Below are positions 1 to 7,823 of a stretch of DNA of 64,000 nt, one piece after another. The position numbers and the translations under genes are program-made. Source of the stretch: Thiospirochaeta perfilievii (GTDB taxonomy: Bacteria > Spirochaetota > Spirochaetia > DSM-2461); assembly GCF_008329945.1 (NCBI RefSeq), contig NZ_CP035807.1:868001-932000 (forward strand). The letters are read 5' to 3'. Numbering within the stretch: the stretch's first letter is position 1; each line of letters starts with the position of its first letter. The notes under the pieces were generated by a model that worked only from the letters and a program-made list of their open reading frames with translations, was not told the DNA's origin and ran no database searches.

Positions 1-2
1 TT

Positions 3-71
3 ATAAGTGCCCTAACAGCTATAACATTCTTTATTATATTAGCTAGGAAGCAGATTAAATACGCAAAATAA
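3..71 (+). CDS. C-terminal end of a membrane protein (partial)
   Basis: An open frame enters from the left edge and stops at TAA 69-71. The visible 22 residues are a hydrophobic stretch (ISALTAITFFIILA) followed by a basic tail (RKQIKYAK), as in the last transmembrane helix and cytoplasmic tail of an integral membrane protein, for example a transporter. The family cannot be identified from so little. A good terminator follows directly, which supports this being a real gene end. Confidence 0.55.
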   Translation: MSALTAITFFIILARKQIKYAK

Positions 72-79
72 GAGATAGA

Positions 80-105
80 GGTACTTCTTAATTGAAGTAC
101 CTTTT
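80..105 (+). terminator. Rho-independent terminator
   Basis: Perfect 8-bp stem GGTACTTC / GAAGTACC (80-87 and 94-101) with a 6-nt loop and a TTTT tail, placed 9 bases after the stop of the partial membrane-protein gene. Confidence 0.8.
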
Positions 106-120
106 AAATATACTTATTTT

Positions 121-891
121 ATGGTTATATTATTTATGGATAATTTGAATTCAATAATTGATTTAAAAAGGTTAAACCTTATAAAAAAACAAATAACCCC
201 AAGGGAATCTAAAAAGTTAGAGAAGAAATTAAGTTTACTTTTTAAAGGTTTTAGTAAGGATAGTCTGAATTTTATATCTATAATTGATAGATTTAATGAT
301 CCCTCCTTTGATCAGAATAAATTAGAAAAATATAATACAGGTACTAGAGAAATAGTTATTATAAATAGAGATTATAAAATAAAAGATGCTATTTCCAATA
401 TCTTAAAAGAGGACTTTATAGGTTTTGATACAGAACAGAGACCGACATTTAAAAGGGGTGAGAAACAAAAAAACTTTGCACTAATTCAGATAGCAACAAA
501 GGACTTCTGTTACCTATTCCAGACTAAATATTTACATGATATTAAACCAATTATTAAAATTATAACTAATGAGAAAATAATTAAAGTTGGATTTGATCTT
601 AAAAATGATAATAAAGAGTTTAAAAATCAACTTAATATTGAACCAAAAAACATATTTGACCTATCTCCTTTTATGAAAAGAAATCTACTTCATAAAAATC
701 AAATAGGAGTAAAAAATAGTGTTGCACTTATTCTTTTAAAGCAAATGCAAAAGTCTAAAAAGATTGCTATGTCAAACTGGGAAAATAGGATTTTAAATGA
801 AAATCAGATAAAATATGCCTCCGAAGATGCAACAGCACCCTATGATATTTTTAGTTATCTATACAATAATTTCCCAACAATAATAAGCTAA
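121..891 (+). CDS. RNase D/WRN-type DEDDy 3'-5' exonuclease domain protein
   Basis: The 256-residue protein carries a DEDDy exonuclease fold. Exo I is FDTE (Asp103, Glu105) followed by a WRN/RNase D-like 'RPTF..G' stretch, Exo II is Asp159 in VGFDLKND, and Exo III is Tyr232-x3-Asp236 in YASEDA. These are the metal-binding residues of the family, so it is predicted to trim RNA or DNA 3' ends in the cytoplasm. There is no HRDC domain, so it is shorter than classical RNase D. The first 80 residues are family-specific and of unknown role. The start at 121 has no clear ribosome-binding site; ATG 136 is equally possible. It stands alone between two terminators. Confidence 0.85.
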   Translation: MVILFMDNLNSIIDLKRLNLIKKQITPRESKKLEKKLSLLFKGFSKDSLNFISIIDRFNDPSFDQNKLEKYNTGTREIVIINRDYKIKDAISNILKEDFIGFDTEQRPTFKRGEKQKNFALIQIATKDFCYLFQTKYLHDIKPIIKIITNEKIIKVGFDLKNDNKEFKNQLNIEPKNIFDLSPFMKRNLLHKNQIGVKNSVALILLKQMQKSKKIAMSNWENRILNENQIKYASEDATAPYDIFSYLYNNFPTIIS

Positions 892-959
892 AAAACCTCA
901 TCAAGGATGAATTATTATTGATAAGTAGAAGTACAGCCTTTTCTACGGGACTATACTCT

Positions 960-997
960 ACTCTTAATTATTACATAATTTTGAGAGTTATTTTTTT
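960..997 (+). terminator. Rho-independent terminator
   Basis: Interrupted stem ACTCT-AATTAT / ATAATT-AGAGT (960-988) followed by a run of T to 997. It lies downstream of the exonuclease gene and overlaps the last codon of the convergent XRE regulator gene. Confidence 0.6.
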
Positions 998-1965
998 GTT
1001 TCTAACAACCGGATTAATCCTGTAAAACCTACAAATGCAATTCCAGCAATTGGCCAAATAATCCATGTAATCCCCCATTCCATTGTCCATAAGCTCCAAC
1101 CTATATAACCAGCTGTAACTAAAGGCCAATAGAAACCGGCGAACTTTTCATCCCTCTCAATCTCCAGTTTTCTATCTTTACTAAAGTCCCCTTCTCCCAA
1201 TAGAAAATTATAACAATTATTCTCTGTTACTTTAGGTATCAAAATAAATAGAGATACTCCGACTATAACTAACATAAGTATTAACATAAGAAATAGGATC
1301 ATGTCAGACTCTGTATATAAACTAGAAACAAATAATGGAACTACACTAATAATAAACATAGCAGTACATAAAGATAAAGTCTTAGTATATATACCTTGAA
1401 ACCTTTGTAACTTTTCTACAATAATACCTCTAACTCCATAACTTAAATCAAAATTACTTTTTTCAAGTTCATCTATAAATAGTGATTGTGGACTCTTTCG
1501 TAAAAAAAAGATAACAGCAATTGTTATAAAAACAAATAGGGATGTCAAACCAATACCCTCGGCTAATTCTTCTGATAAATACCCTTTTTCGGCTTCTGAT
1601 AATGCTGATAAAAATAGAAATGGAACTATTGATAAAATAGATATTAATACACCGATGGATATATTTTTAGCCAGCCAAACTTTTGTTTTAATATAGTTAG
1701 TTGTATCTTCGATGGAAATACTTAATACACCAGACTCTTTGTCTTCCCCTGTATAATCTATAAGTTCCATATCATCCTTTAATAAAAAATCAGTAGTTAC
1801 TCCAAATAATTCAGATAATCGTATTATTTTATTCAAGTCGGGTATACTCGTTGTACTTTCCCATTTTGAAACTGATTGTCTCGATATTTCTAATTTTTCT
1901 GCAAGTTCTTCTTGAGATAACCCAAGTTGTTTTCTAAGTTTTGTAATTTTTTGAGCTAGTATCAT
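988..1965 (-). CDS. XRE-family transcriptional regulator with C-terminal membrane domain
   Basis: The N-terminal ~65 residues are a Cro/CI-type helix-turn-helix: LSQEELAEKLEISRQSVSKW is the classic recognition pattern. A short linker leads to several hydrophobic segments (paired helices in the middle and two or more near the C-terminus), so the DNA-binding domain appears tethered to the membrane. Such proteins are common in Firmicutes and spirochaetes and often sense envelope or small-molecule signals, but the ligand here is unknown. I placed the start at 1965 rather than the upstream ATG at 2028 because AAGGAAG lies just before it and the HTH begins at once. No obvious target gene sits beside it. 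Confidence 0.8.
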   Translation of the reverse strand: MILAQKITKLRKQLGLSQEELAEKLEISRQSVSKWESTTSIPDLNKIIRLSELFGVTTDFLLKDDMELIDYTGEDKESGVLSISIEDTTNYIKTKVWLAKNISIGVLISILSIVPFLFLSALSEAEKGYLSEELAEGIGLTSLFVFITIAVIFFLRKSPQSLFIDELEKSNFDLSYGVRGIIVEKLQRFQGIYTKTLSLCTAMFIISVVPLFVSSLYTESDMILFLMLILMLVIVGVSLFILIPKVTENNCYNFLLGEGDFSKDRKLEIERDEKFAGFYWPLVTAGYIGWSLWTMEWGITWIIWPIAGIAFVGFTGLIRLLETKK

Positions 1966-2116
1966 TTGTACTTCCTTTTTCAATTTTATAGTAGAAATAT
2001 AGTATGGATCTAAGTAGCACACTAGCAATCTAAGTTGGAAATTAGTAAACCAGTGGTTGCATTTTGTTAAATTTATTAATAATATTCATTTTAAATTAAA
2101 TTCTTTAGGATTTCTA

Positions 2117-2149
2117 GAAGATGGCACCTTACAGTAGCTTAACATCTTC
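2117..2149 (-). repeat. Inverted repeat downstream of the RRM gene
   Basis: GAAGATG (2117-2123) and CATCTTC (2143-2149) form a 7-bp stem around a 19-nt loop, between the RRM gene stop and the XRE promoter region. There is no T-tract, so it is not a clear terminator. The rest of 2029-2171 shows nothing else I recognise. Confidence 0.3.
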
Positions 2150-2171
2150 AGGTAGTTCTAAATTTGATTAT

Positions 2172-2459
2172 TTAAATTGGGAAATAGAGCCGATTACTTA
2201 AGTTAGACCTTTCTTCTTTTTGTGCAAACTTTACGCTAATTTTTCTTTGCATCCAAATTACCTTATCTAAAGCACTCATAGCTTTTTCTGCACACTTTTT
2301 ATCAGCCATTTCAATAAATGCTGAACCCTTAGATTTCATAGATTTTATATCGTTAATAATATCAATATGCATGATATCTCCGTACTTGCTAAACAAGCTT
2401 CCTAATTCGAAATATGAAATATTGTAATTAATATTTTCAATATATAGTTTTGTAGACAT
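2172..2459 (-). CDS. RRM-type RNA-binding protein
   Basis: A 95-residue single-domain RNA recognition motif protein. RNP2 is LYIENI near the N-terminus and RNP1 is KGSAFIEM near residue 45; the beta-alpha-beta spacing fits one complete RRM with a short basic tail. Bacterial RRM proteins of this size are known in cyanobacteria, spirochaetes and others, often cold-inducible, where they bind single-stranded RNA. A strong AAGGAG lies 6 nt before the ATG. The gene is solitary, with a 234-bp leader region upstream. Confidence 0.9.
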   Translation of the reverse strand: MSTKLYIENINYNISYFELGSLFSKYGDIMHIDIINDIKSMKSKGSAFIEMADKKCAEKAMSALDKVIWMQRKISVKFAQKEERSNLSNRLYFPI

Positions 2460-2645
2460 AACTACTCCTTATCCAATTAAATGGACCAAATGATTGTTAA
2501 GAAATTTATAGGATTCTCTAACTGAATATGCTGTAGTTTTAGAATTGAAAAATAATAAAAGACAAATAAGACAGGGATAACAAAATACAAAAATTTAATA
2601 AACTTATAGGCATATTAGTTTAATTAACTTTAAATTGCAAGAGGT

Positions 2646-2675
2646 TAGCCTAAATTAACAATTTCACTTAGGCTA
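2646..2675. repeat. Inverted repeat in the RRM gene upstream region
   Basis: TAGCCTAA (2646-2653) and TTAGGCTA (2668-2675) form an 8-bp stem with a 14-nt loop, followed on the plus strand by TTTTG. It lies just beyond the stop of the minus-strand flavoprotein gene, so it may end that transcript, although the T-run is on the other strand. The remainder of 2460-2693 is AT-rich leader without a recognisable gene. Confidence 0.35.
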
Positions 2676-2693
2676 TTTTGTATAAAAAATAAA

Positions 2694-3328
2694 TTATCGA
2701 ATAAAATTTGTATATACCTTTCTCTCAATTAAAGGTTTTGGATTTTTCTCTTTTCCAAAATCAATTATTTTTAAAAGCCATGCCATATTTTTTCCTAAAA
2801 CTCTAAGGATCTGTATACCCTCTTCATCTTCTAGAACTTCTCCAGGTGAAGCACCATGTATAACATTCCAGTAATTTGAAGTTGGTAATATCATTTGCGA
2901 ATAGTTAAGGTAGTTATTCAACTGATCAAAAGTTGGTAATCCTCCAGAACGCCTTACGGCAACAACTGATGCACCAACCTTGTGGGCTAACATGGATTTA
3001 TTTACCCCTGTTACTAGAAATACTCTATCCAAAAATGATTTCATTGTCCCCCCAATTGCTGAATAGTGAACAGGAGATCCTAAGATTATTCCATCTGCAA
3101 ATTTCATTTTTTGGATCACATTATTTACTGGATCACTTATTATTGAGCACTTTTCATCAAGAGTTTTTGAACACTTTCCACAGGCCATACAACCACTTAT
3201 TTTTTATTGCCTATATGGATAATTTCAACTTCTATATTCTCCTTCTCTAGCTCATCTGCAACTACCCTTAAAGCGTGAAAAGTATTACCATTACTTTTAG
3301 GACTTCCATTTATTGCTACTACTCTCAT
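2694..3328 (-). pseudogene. NADPH-dependent FMN reductase / iron-sulfur flavoprotein, frameshifted
   Basis: Two reading frames make one flavodoxin-fold protein. The 5' part (start 3328, GGAGAG before it) gives MRVVAINGSPKSNGNT, the FMN phosphate-binding loop, and stops after 'IIHIGNKK'. The next frame opens with GCMACGKC, the cysteine motif of the iron-sulfur flavoprotein branch, then GSPVHYSAIGGTMKSFLDR, the flavin-facing loop. A run of six A (3200-3205, read on the minus strand) sits at the junction. One more A would join them as NKKISGCMACGKC and give 211 residues, the normal family length. As written it is broken; it may be a sequencing deletion or slippage site. Intact homologues reduce FMN, quinones or other acceptors with NAD(P)H. 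Confidence 0.8.
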
Positions 3329-3407
3329 TATATCTCTCCACTTACTATTTATACTAATTTGTTCTTTAATATCATAATTTTCCACACCTACTTTTTTATT
3401 GGAATCT

Positions 3408-5162
3408 CTATACGAAATATTTTTCTATTGAGTCAACAATATATAACCTACCATGAAATTCCGACTCAATAATCTTTCTAGAAAGAGTCAAGCCTAAACC
3501 TGTTCCATTATTAGTACTTGTTGAAGTGTAGAATGGTTCAAAAAGAAGCTCTCTGTCTTCGATATTTATAGGTATTCCATTATCATAAATGTCACAAATA
3601 ATGTTACAATCATTAACATAAGTGCTTACTTTAATAATACCGTCTGTTCTATGCTCTTCTATTGCATGGGCACTATTAACAAGTAAATTTAAAACAACCT
3701 GATCGACTTTGTTTCCTAGGATTTTAATTTTAGGGATATTACACCCAAGGTCAAGTTTAAGTTCTGCCCTATTTCGGATAACACTTCGAGCAAGAATTAA
3801 TGTACTCTCTACTCCCTTATTTATGTCATATAGAATTTCACTATCTTCTCTATCTTCTCTTGTGTAGCTAAGCATATTTTTTATTACTTCACTTATACGT
3901 TGGATACCAAAATTTGTATCTTTTACAAGCTCTTTTATATCTTCAATATTGTTATTAAATGTATCTTCATCCAGATACCGCTGAAGAATATGACAATTAC
4001 TCTTTATATAAGTTAAAGGATTATTTATCTCGTGGGAGATTTCAGCTGAAAGTTGACCTAAAGCTGCCATTTTTTCACTTCTAACTAAGAAAGATTGCAT
4101 ATTGTCAATTTTCTTACTACTACAGTCTAGTTCATCGATTAATTTTATTTTATCAGAAATATCTGAAAAAGTTAGAACTATCCCCTTCGAATCACTTTGT
4201 TTATCATATAATCTCCTTATATTGAGATTATAACTTTTATCCATTATCTTTTTAATAAAACTAACATAATCTTTATTAAGGAAAAAAGTACTAACATTAC
4301 CAGTTATAGTACCAAGAAATCCTCTCTCAACCCTCTGTCCCAGGTCCCTCTCTGATAAGTTGAAAAGTCTTGTTGCCTTTATATTGTAATCAATTATTCT
4401 ATAGTCTAGATCCAATGTAATTATAGCATCATCCATATTCTGTAATACAAGGTTCCTAGATAGTGGGGAATAATGTAAAATACGAAACCTATAGGTTCCA
4501 ATAAAAGTACATAGACTTATAATAGCAAAAGTAACGGCTGAAAAATCCTTTGTGAAGTCAGGAAGAAGCCTAAAGATATATATGATATTAACTAAGAGGG
4601 AAACAATATAACCTATAATAATAAATTGAGCTTGGGATCTATAATATGAGCCACCTCTAATATAGGAGACTATAATAAATATTACACCTGTGATAATAAA
4701 GATATAGTTAAAAGAGCATATTATCCAGAAATAGAACCCGTATTCAGCCATTATTGTTGAGTAACCACCCTTATATAAAAAAGAGACATTGTGATAGAAT
4801 TGATGATGTAAATCATTTGTAAATACTACAAAAGTATTAAAGAGGATAAATGCAAATATTATTGTAATAAATCTTTTATTTATAATTTTCTCATACCCTG
4901 TGTAATTGAGACAAAAAATAAACCATAATACAGCATAAAACTGCATTACTACATGTCCTAGTTTAATGACAAAAACCATCTGATACTCATTGTTAAGGTA
5001 AAACTCCATATACTCTAAAATAAGAAGTATAAGAGCTGCCAATTGAAACATAAGAACTATTTTGGAAATTCTCTCTTTTAAATATCGAAATGAAATTAAT
5101 ATAGACAAAATATTAAATCCAGCGACTAGAGGTGCTAAAAACTGATACAGTACATAATCCAT
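3408..5162 (-). CDS. Sensor histidine kinase, 7TM sensor-PAS-HisKA-HATPase
   Basis: Residues 1 to ~220 hold seven hydrophobic helices of the HisKA_7TM sensor type. A PAS domain follows (DDAIITLDLDYRIIDYN), then a HisKA dimerisation helix with the phospho-accepting His in ISHEINNPLTYIKSN, and a HATPase domain with N box (NLLVNSAHAIEE), G1 (DNGIP), F box (LFEPFYTS) and G2 (GTGLGLTLSRK). It should autophosphorylate in response to a membrane or ligand signal; no response regulator is adjacent, so it is an orphan kinase. The frame ends at 3408 in EKYFV. Adding one A in a five-A run near 3421-3425 would give EKIFRIEIPIKK ending at 3388, the usual last strand of the ATPase fold, so the C-terminus is probably frameshifted. 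A 9-bp inverted repeat lies upstream. Confidence 0.88.
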   Translation of the reverse strand: MDYVLYQFLAPLVAGFNILSILISFRYLKERISKIVLMFQLAALILLILEYMEFYLNNEYQMVFVIKLGHVVMQFYAVLWFIFCLNYTGYEKIINKRFITIIFAFILFNTFVVFTNDLHHQFYHNVSFLYKGGYSTIMAEYGFYFWIICSFNYIFIITGVIFIIVSYIRGGSYYRSQAQFIIIGYIVSLLVNIIYIFRLLPDFTKDFSAVTFAIISLCTFIGTYRFRILHYSPLSRNLVLQNMDDAIITLDLDYRIIDYNIKATRLFNLSERDLGQRVERGFLGTITGNVSTFFLNKDYVSFIKKIMDKSYNLNIRRLYDKQSDSKGIVLTFSDISDKIKLIDELDCSSKKIDNMQSFLVRSEKMAALGQLSAEISHEINNPLTYIKSNCHILQRYLDEDTFNNNIEDIKELVKDTNFGIQRISEVIKNMLSYTREDREDSEILYDINKGVESTLILARSVIRNRAELKLDLGCNIPKIKILGNKVDQVVLNLLVNSAHAIEEHRTDGIIKVSTYVNDCNIICDIYDNGIPINIEDRELLFEPFYTSTSTNNGTGLGLTLSRKIIESEFHGRLYIVDSIEKYFV

Positions 5163-5177
5163 AAATAAATATTATAC

Positions 5178-5199
5178 TATGTTTATGAATATAAACATA
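5178..5199. promoter_or_regulatory. Perfect inverted repeat upstream of the 7TM kinase (possible operator)
   Basis: TATGTTTAT, a 4-nt spacer and ATAAACATA form perfect 9-bp arms 16 bases before the kinase start. With only an operon terminator on the other side, it probably belongs to the kinase promoter region. It could be a regulator site or a small hairpin; no specific regulator is recognised. Confidence 0.4.
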
Positions 5200-5216
5200 A
5201 TAATAATACTTTAATT

Positions 5217-5241
5217 AAAAGCGGGAATCTCCCGCCTTTTT
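5217..5241 (-). terminator. Terminator of the MBS-like operon
   Basis: A GC-rich 6-bp stem GCGGGA/TCCCGC with a 3-nt loop (5221-5235), flanked by AAAA and TTTTT so that it can act in either direction. It starts at the stop codon of the last operon gene (MrpE-like) and is the only strong terminator downstream of the 9-kb operon. Confidence 0.85.
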
Positions 5242-5707
5242 AACTAAGAGCTTTTTCGAAACTCTCTTTAATTATTCTCCCCTGCTCATCTTCATTATCA
5301 CTTTCAACATTTATCCAATGTACAATTAAATAGTTATCAATTATATCCACAGTAACAGTACCTGGAGTTAATGTAATAGCCTCGGCTAAAAACCATTTTT
5401 TTCTTGCACTGGTCAATTTTGTAGGTATTTTAACAAAACCAGGGTTTATATTCATTTTAGGAGATAAAACAACTTTTGCCATATATATATTAGCTTTAAC
5501 TATTTCTATTAATAAAATAGGTGCATAGAGTAGCCAATTTTTTAATGTTAACCCCTCTCCTGGGTCTTCTGGGGATATTTTTATAGAAGCCCAAGATGTA
5601 ATTATCGATACTATTAGACCAACGACTAACTCTTGTAAACTAAGGGAGGCTGTTAATAAAATCCAAAAAAGGAACATTATAACGGCTCTTATTATAACTC
5701 TATTCAT
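5240..5707 (-). CDS. mrpE: MrpE/MbhA-like antiporter subunit of the MBS-like complex
   Basis: A small membrane protein of about 155 residues with hydrophobic N-terminal helices and the family's C-terminal hallmark: LTPGTVTVDI followed by a beta-rich cytoplasmic tail ending in LIVHWINVES. This matches MrpE of Na+/H+ antiporters and MbhA/MbsA of membrane-bound ferredoxin-oxidising complexes. I chose ATG 5707 because AAGGAGAAAGATA precedes it; the longer frame to 5761 lies inside the ferredoxin gene. It overlaps that gene by 8 bases. In archaeal MBS operons the A gene is first, whereas here it is last. Confidence 0.9.
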   Translation of the reverse strand: MNRVIIRAVIMFLFWILLTASLSLQELVVGLIVSIITSWASIKISPEDPGEGLTLKNWLLYAPILLIEIVKANIYMAKVVLSPKMNINPGFVKIPTKLTSARKKWFLAEAITLTPGTVTVDIIDNYLIVHWINVESDNEDEQGRIIKESFEKALS

Positions 5708-6116
5708 TATCTTTCTCCTTATCCTCTGGGTCAGGGATATTAAATATAAAATCGTCCGCACTATCTGATACCATAGAGTAGTCTGTACCTAGTTTTAAGG
5801 ATTTTGTAGGACATACATCTATACAAAGGGAACACCAACAGCATCTACCATAATCTATCCTAGGTATAAGCTCCGAACCGTTTTTTGGATTTTTAACAAT
5901 TTCTGGTGTTATCATGTCAATTGCTTCATTCATACAGATATCCTGACATAGACCACACCCTATACACTTAGCCTGTAAATTTGTATGAAATCCTCTATAT
6001 GATTCTGGGGTCTCCCTTTTACTATACGGATACATTAACGTAGCCGGCTTTTGAAAAAGATATTTTAAAGCGGAAAATGGCTCTAATATACCTTTAAAAT
6101 CTGGTTTCCATTTCAT
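5700..6116 (-). CDS. 2x[4Fe-4S] ferredoxin-like subunit (NuoI/MbhN-like)
   Basis: About 138 residues with two complete cluster motifs, CIGCGLCQDIC and CCWCSLCIDVCP, as in NuoI of complex I and MbhN/MbsN. It should take electrons from soluble ferredoxin and pass them to the small-subunit cluster. The start at 6116 follows AGAGAGG and lies 2 nt after the large-subunit stop, so the two are probably translationally coupled. The acidic C-terminal tail (DPEDKEKDNE) could be a docking surface, but that is inference. Confidence 0.92.
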   Translation of the reverse strand: MKWKPDFKGILEPFSALKYLFQKPATLMYPYSKRETPESYRGFHTNLQAKCIGCGLCQDICMNEAIDMITPEIVKNPKNGSELIPRIDYGRCCWCSLCIDVCPTKSLKLGTDYSMVSDSADDFIFNIPDPEDKEKDNE

Positions 6117-6118
6117 AA

Positions 6119-7246
6119 TTACCTCTCTATCTCCGGTGGACAAGTTCCAAGGGAGTTCATAATCATTGCTACATCTGCTAGTTGAGCTCCTTTTAATACT
6201 TCAGGAAGAAGGGACATGGCATGAACCATTGATGGACCTTTTACCTGCATTCTTCTTAACTTTTCTGTACCATCAGAAGCCATAAAATAGGAGAACTCTC
6301 CCCTAGAGGATTCTGTTCTAACCCAAGTCTCTCCCCTAGGAATTAAAAACTGTCTATGCCCCTTTAACTTAACATTAACAGGACCATCTTTAGGCATTTT
6401 ATTTATAACCTGGCGTAAAATTCTAATACTTTGAACCATCTCTTCTCTACGAACAAGGGCTCTAGCATAAACATCACTATCTCTTTGGGTAGGAATATCA
6501 AACTCTACCTGACTATACATCTCATATGGGGCATACTTTCTAACATCATGTTTAAAACCAGCAGCCCTTAATACTGGCCCAACAACACCGTGTTTTATAG
6601 CTGTTTCAGGTTTAACAATCCCAATACCAACAGCTCTCTTTTTAAAAACAGCGTTATTAAAAAAGATTCTATCGTACTCTGGGAGTCTAGATTCATAATA
6701 GTCTAATAATCTAGATAACTTATCTAAAAATCCAACTGGAAGATCATTTCTTACACCACCTGGGTAGATATACATATGGTATACCCTTGCACCAGTTAAC
6801 TCTTCATATAGGTCTAACATAAGGTCCCTGTCTGCAACAGCCCACTGGGGATTAATATATAGACCTAGAGAACCACCCTGTCCAGCTATCCATAAAAATT
6901 GTGCAGTTAAACGCTGCATCTCTAAAACCATGGTTCTTATCCACTTAGCTTTAACTGGAACTTCTATATTTGCTAGATTCTCAATACCCCTAGCAAAGTT
7001 CTCTTCGTTTGGGTCAGGTTCTGGAACACATATTCTACATACAATAGTAAAGGCTTGGGGTATAGTTCTTCTCTCTACTAATTTTTCAAACCCCCTATGT
7101 AGGTAACCAACATGGGTCTCTGAATTTACAATAGTCTCTCCATCTAAATCTATTTCAACACTCATATTTCCTGTTATTCCAGGATGCTGAGGTCCATGAA
7201 ATATTTTTACAAGTTTATTATCTTTACCCATTTTCCCTCTCTCCAT
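6119..7246 (-). CDS. MbsL/MbxL-like large subunit (NuoD/NiFe-hydrogenase fold without NiFe site)
   Basis: The 375-residue protein has the NuoD / group 4 hydrogenase large-subunit fold: HGPQHPG at the N-terminus, then ETHVGYLHRG and the central IEVP helix region. True NiFe enzymes have RICGxC and DPCxxCxxR. Here they read RICVPE (Cys73, Glu76; an extra Cys70 precedes) and GTCPPEIER (Cys369, Glu372), so the second cysteine of each pair is Glu and nickel cannot bind as usual. The protein ends exactly at the motif arginine, without the cleavable tail of hydrogenases. This is the pattern of the MBS/Mbx sulfur-reducing branch. Start 7246 and ATG 7231 are both plausible; both lie inside the end of the K gene. 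Confidence 0.9.
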   Translation of the reverse strand: MERGKMGKDNKLVKIFHGPQHPGITGNMSVEIDLDGETIVNSETHVGYLHRGFEKLVERRTIPQAFTIVCRICVPEPDPNEENFARGIENLANIEVPVKAKWIRTMVLEMQRLTAQFLWIAGQGGSLGLYINPQWAVADRDLMLDLYEELTGARVYHMYIYPGGVRNDLPVGFLDKLSRLLDYYESRLPEYDRIFFNNAVFKKRAVGIGIVKPETAIKHGVVGPVLRAAGFKHDVRKYAPYEMYSQVEFDIPTQRDSDVYARALVRREEMVQSIRILRQVINKMPKDGPVNVKLKGHRQFLIPRGETWVRTESSRGEFSYFMASDGTEKLRRMQVKGPSMVHAMSLLPEVLKGAQLADVAMIMNSLGTCPPEIER

Positions 7247-7823
7247 TGCTCTCTTCCTTGGCTTTTAAGGCTGCTTTAACTCCTCGAACCCTCTTTCTCT
7301 CAGCTGTAACATCTTTATTGTCTTCCCGACCTGGTCTAAAATCAAACTTTTGATTTACAAAATCCAGAGTATCAAAGTCTCGCCTCATAGGGGGTAGGTT
7401 TTGCCAATCCTCTAAAAAGAACTCTTTTAGATTAGAGTGCCCAGTTACAGATATACCAAACATCTCCCATAACTCCCTTTCAAAATGGTTAGCCTGGGGC
7501 CATATTTTTTCTAAACTAGGGATAAAAACCACAGTTCTTTTTGAACCATCATCTGCTAACTCCCTTGGGATTTTAACAGCTACAAAAACTGTTTCATTAT
7601 GGGTGTAGCTATATAAAATATAGTTTAAGTGTAGAGTATTCTCCTCAATCCAATCCGTACAGGAGATAGTTTGTAGGGATTCAAAGGATAGTTCGTTATG
7701 AAGTCTTAATACTATAGTCATAAGTTCATTAACTGTAACCTCACACTTTATTAAACCAGTACTATCCCTAGTAAAATCCATATTAGGGAAAAAACTTCTT
7801 AAATTATCAATTATTAGACTCAA
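7224..7823 (-). CDS. NuoC/MbhK-like subunit
   Basis: A 199-residue protein of the 30-kDa complex I subunit family. The diagnostic core is present: WPQANHFERELWEMFGISVTGH, followed by a short acidic segment and the PMRRDFD motif. NuoC-type subunits stabilise the large subunit and help form the electron-transfer arm; they bind no cofactor. The gene overlaps the J gene by 4 bases and the L gene by up to 23, typical of tight coupling. The C-terminal ~25 residues are charged and not part of the family core. Confidence 0.9.
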   Translation of the reverse strand: MSLIIDNLRSFFPNMDFTRDSTGLIKCEVTVNELMTIVLRLHNELSFESLQTISCTDWIEENTLHLNYILYSYTHNETVFVAVKIPRELADDGSKRTVVFIPSLEKIWPQANHFERELWEMFGISVTGHSNLKEFFLEDWQNLPPMRRDFDTLDFVNQKFDFRPGREDNKDVTAERKRVRGVKAALKAKEESNGERENG

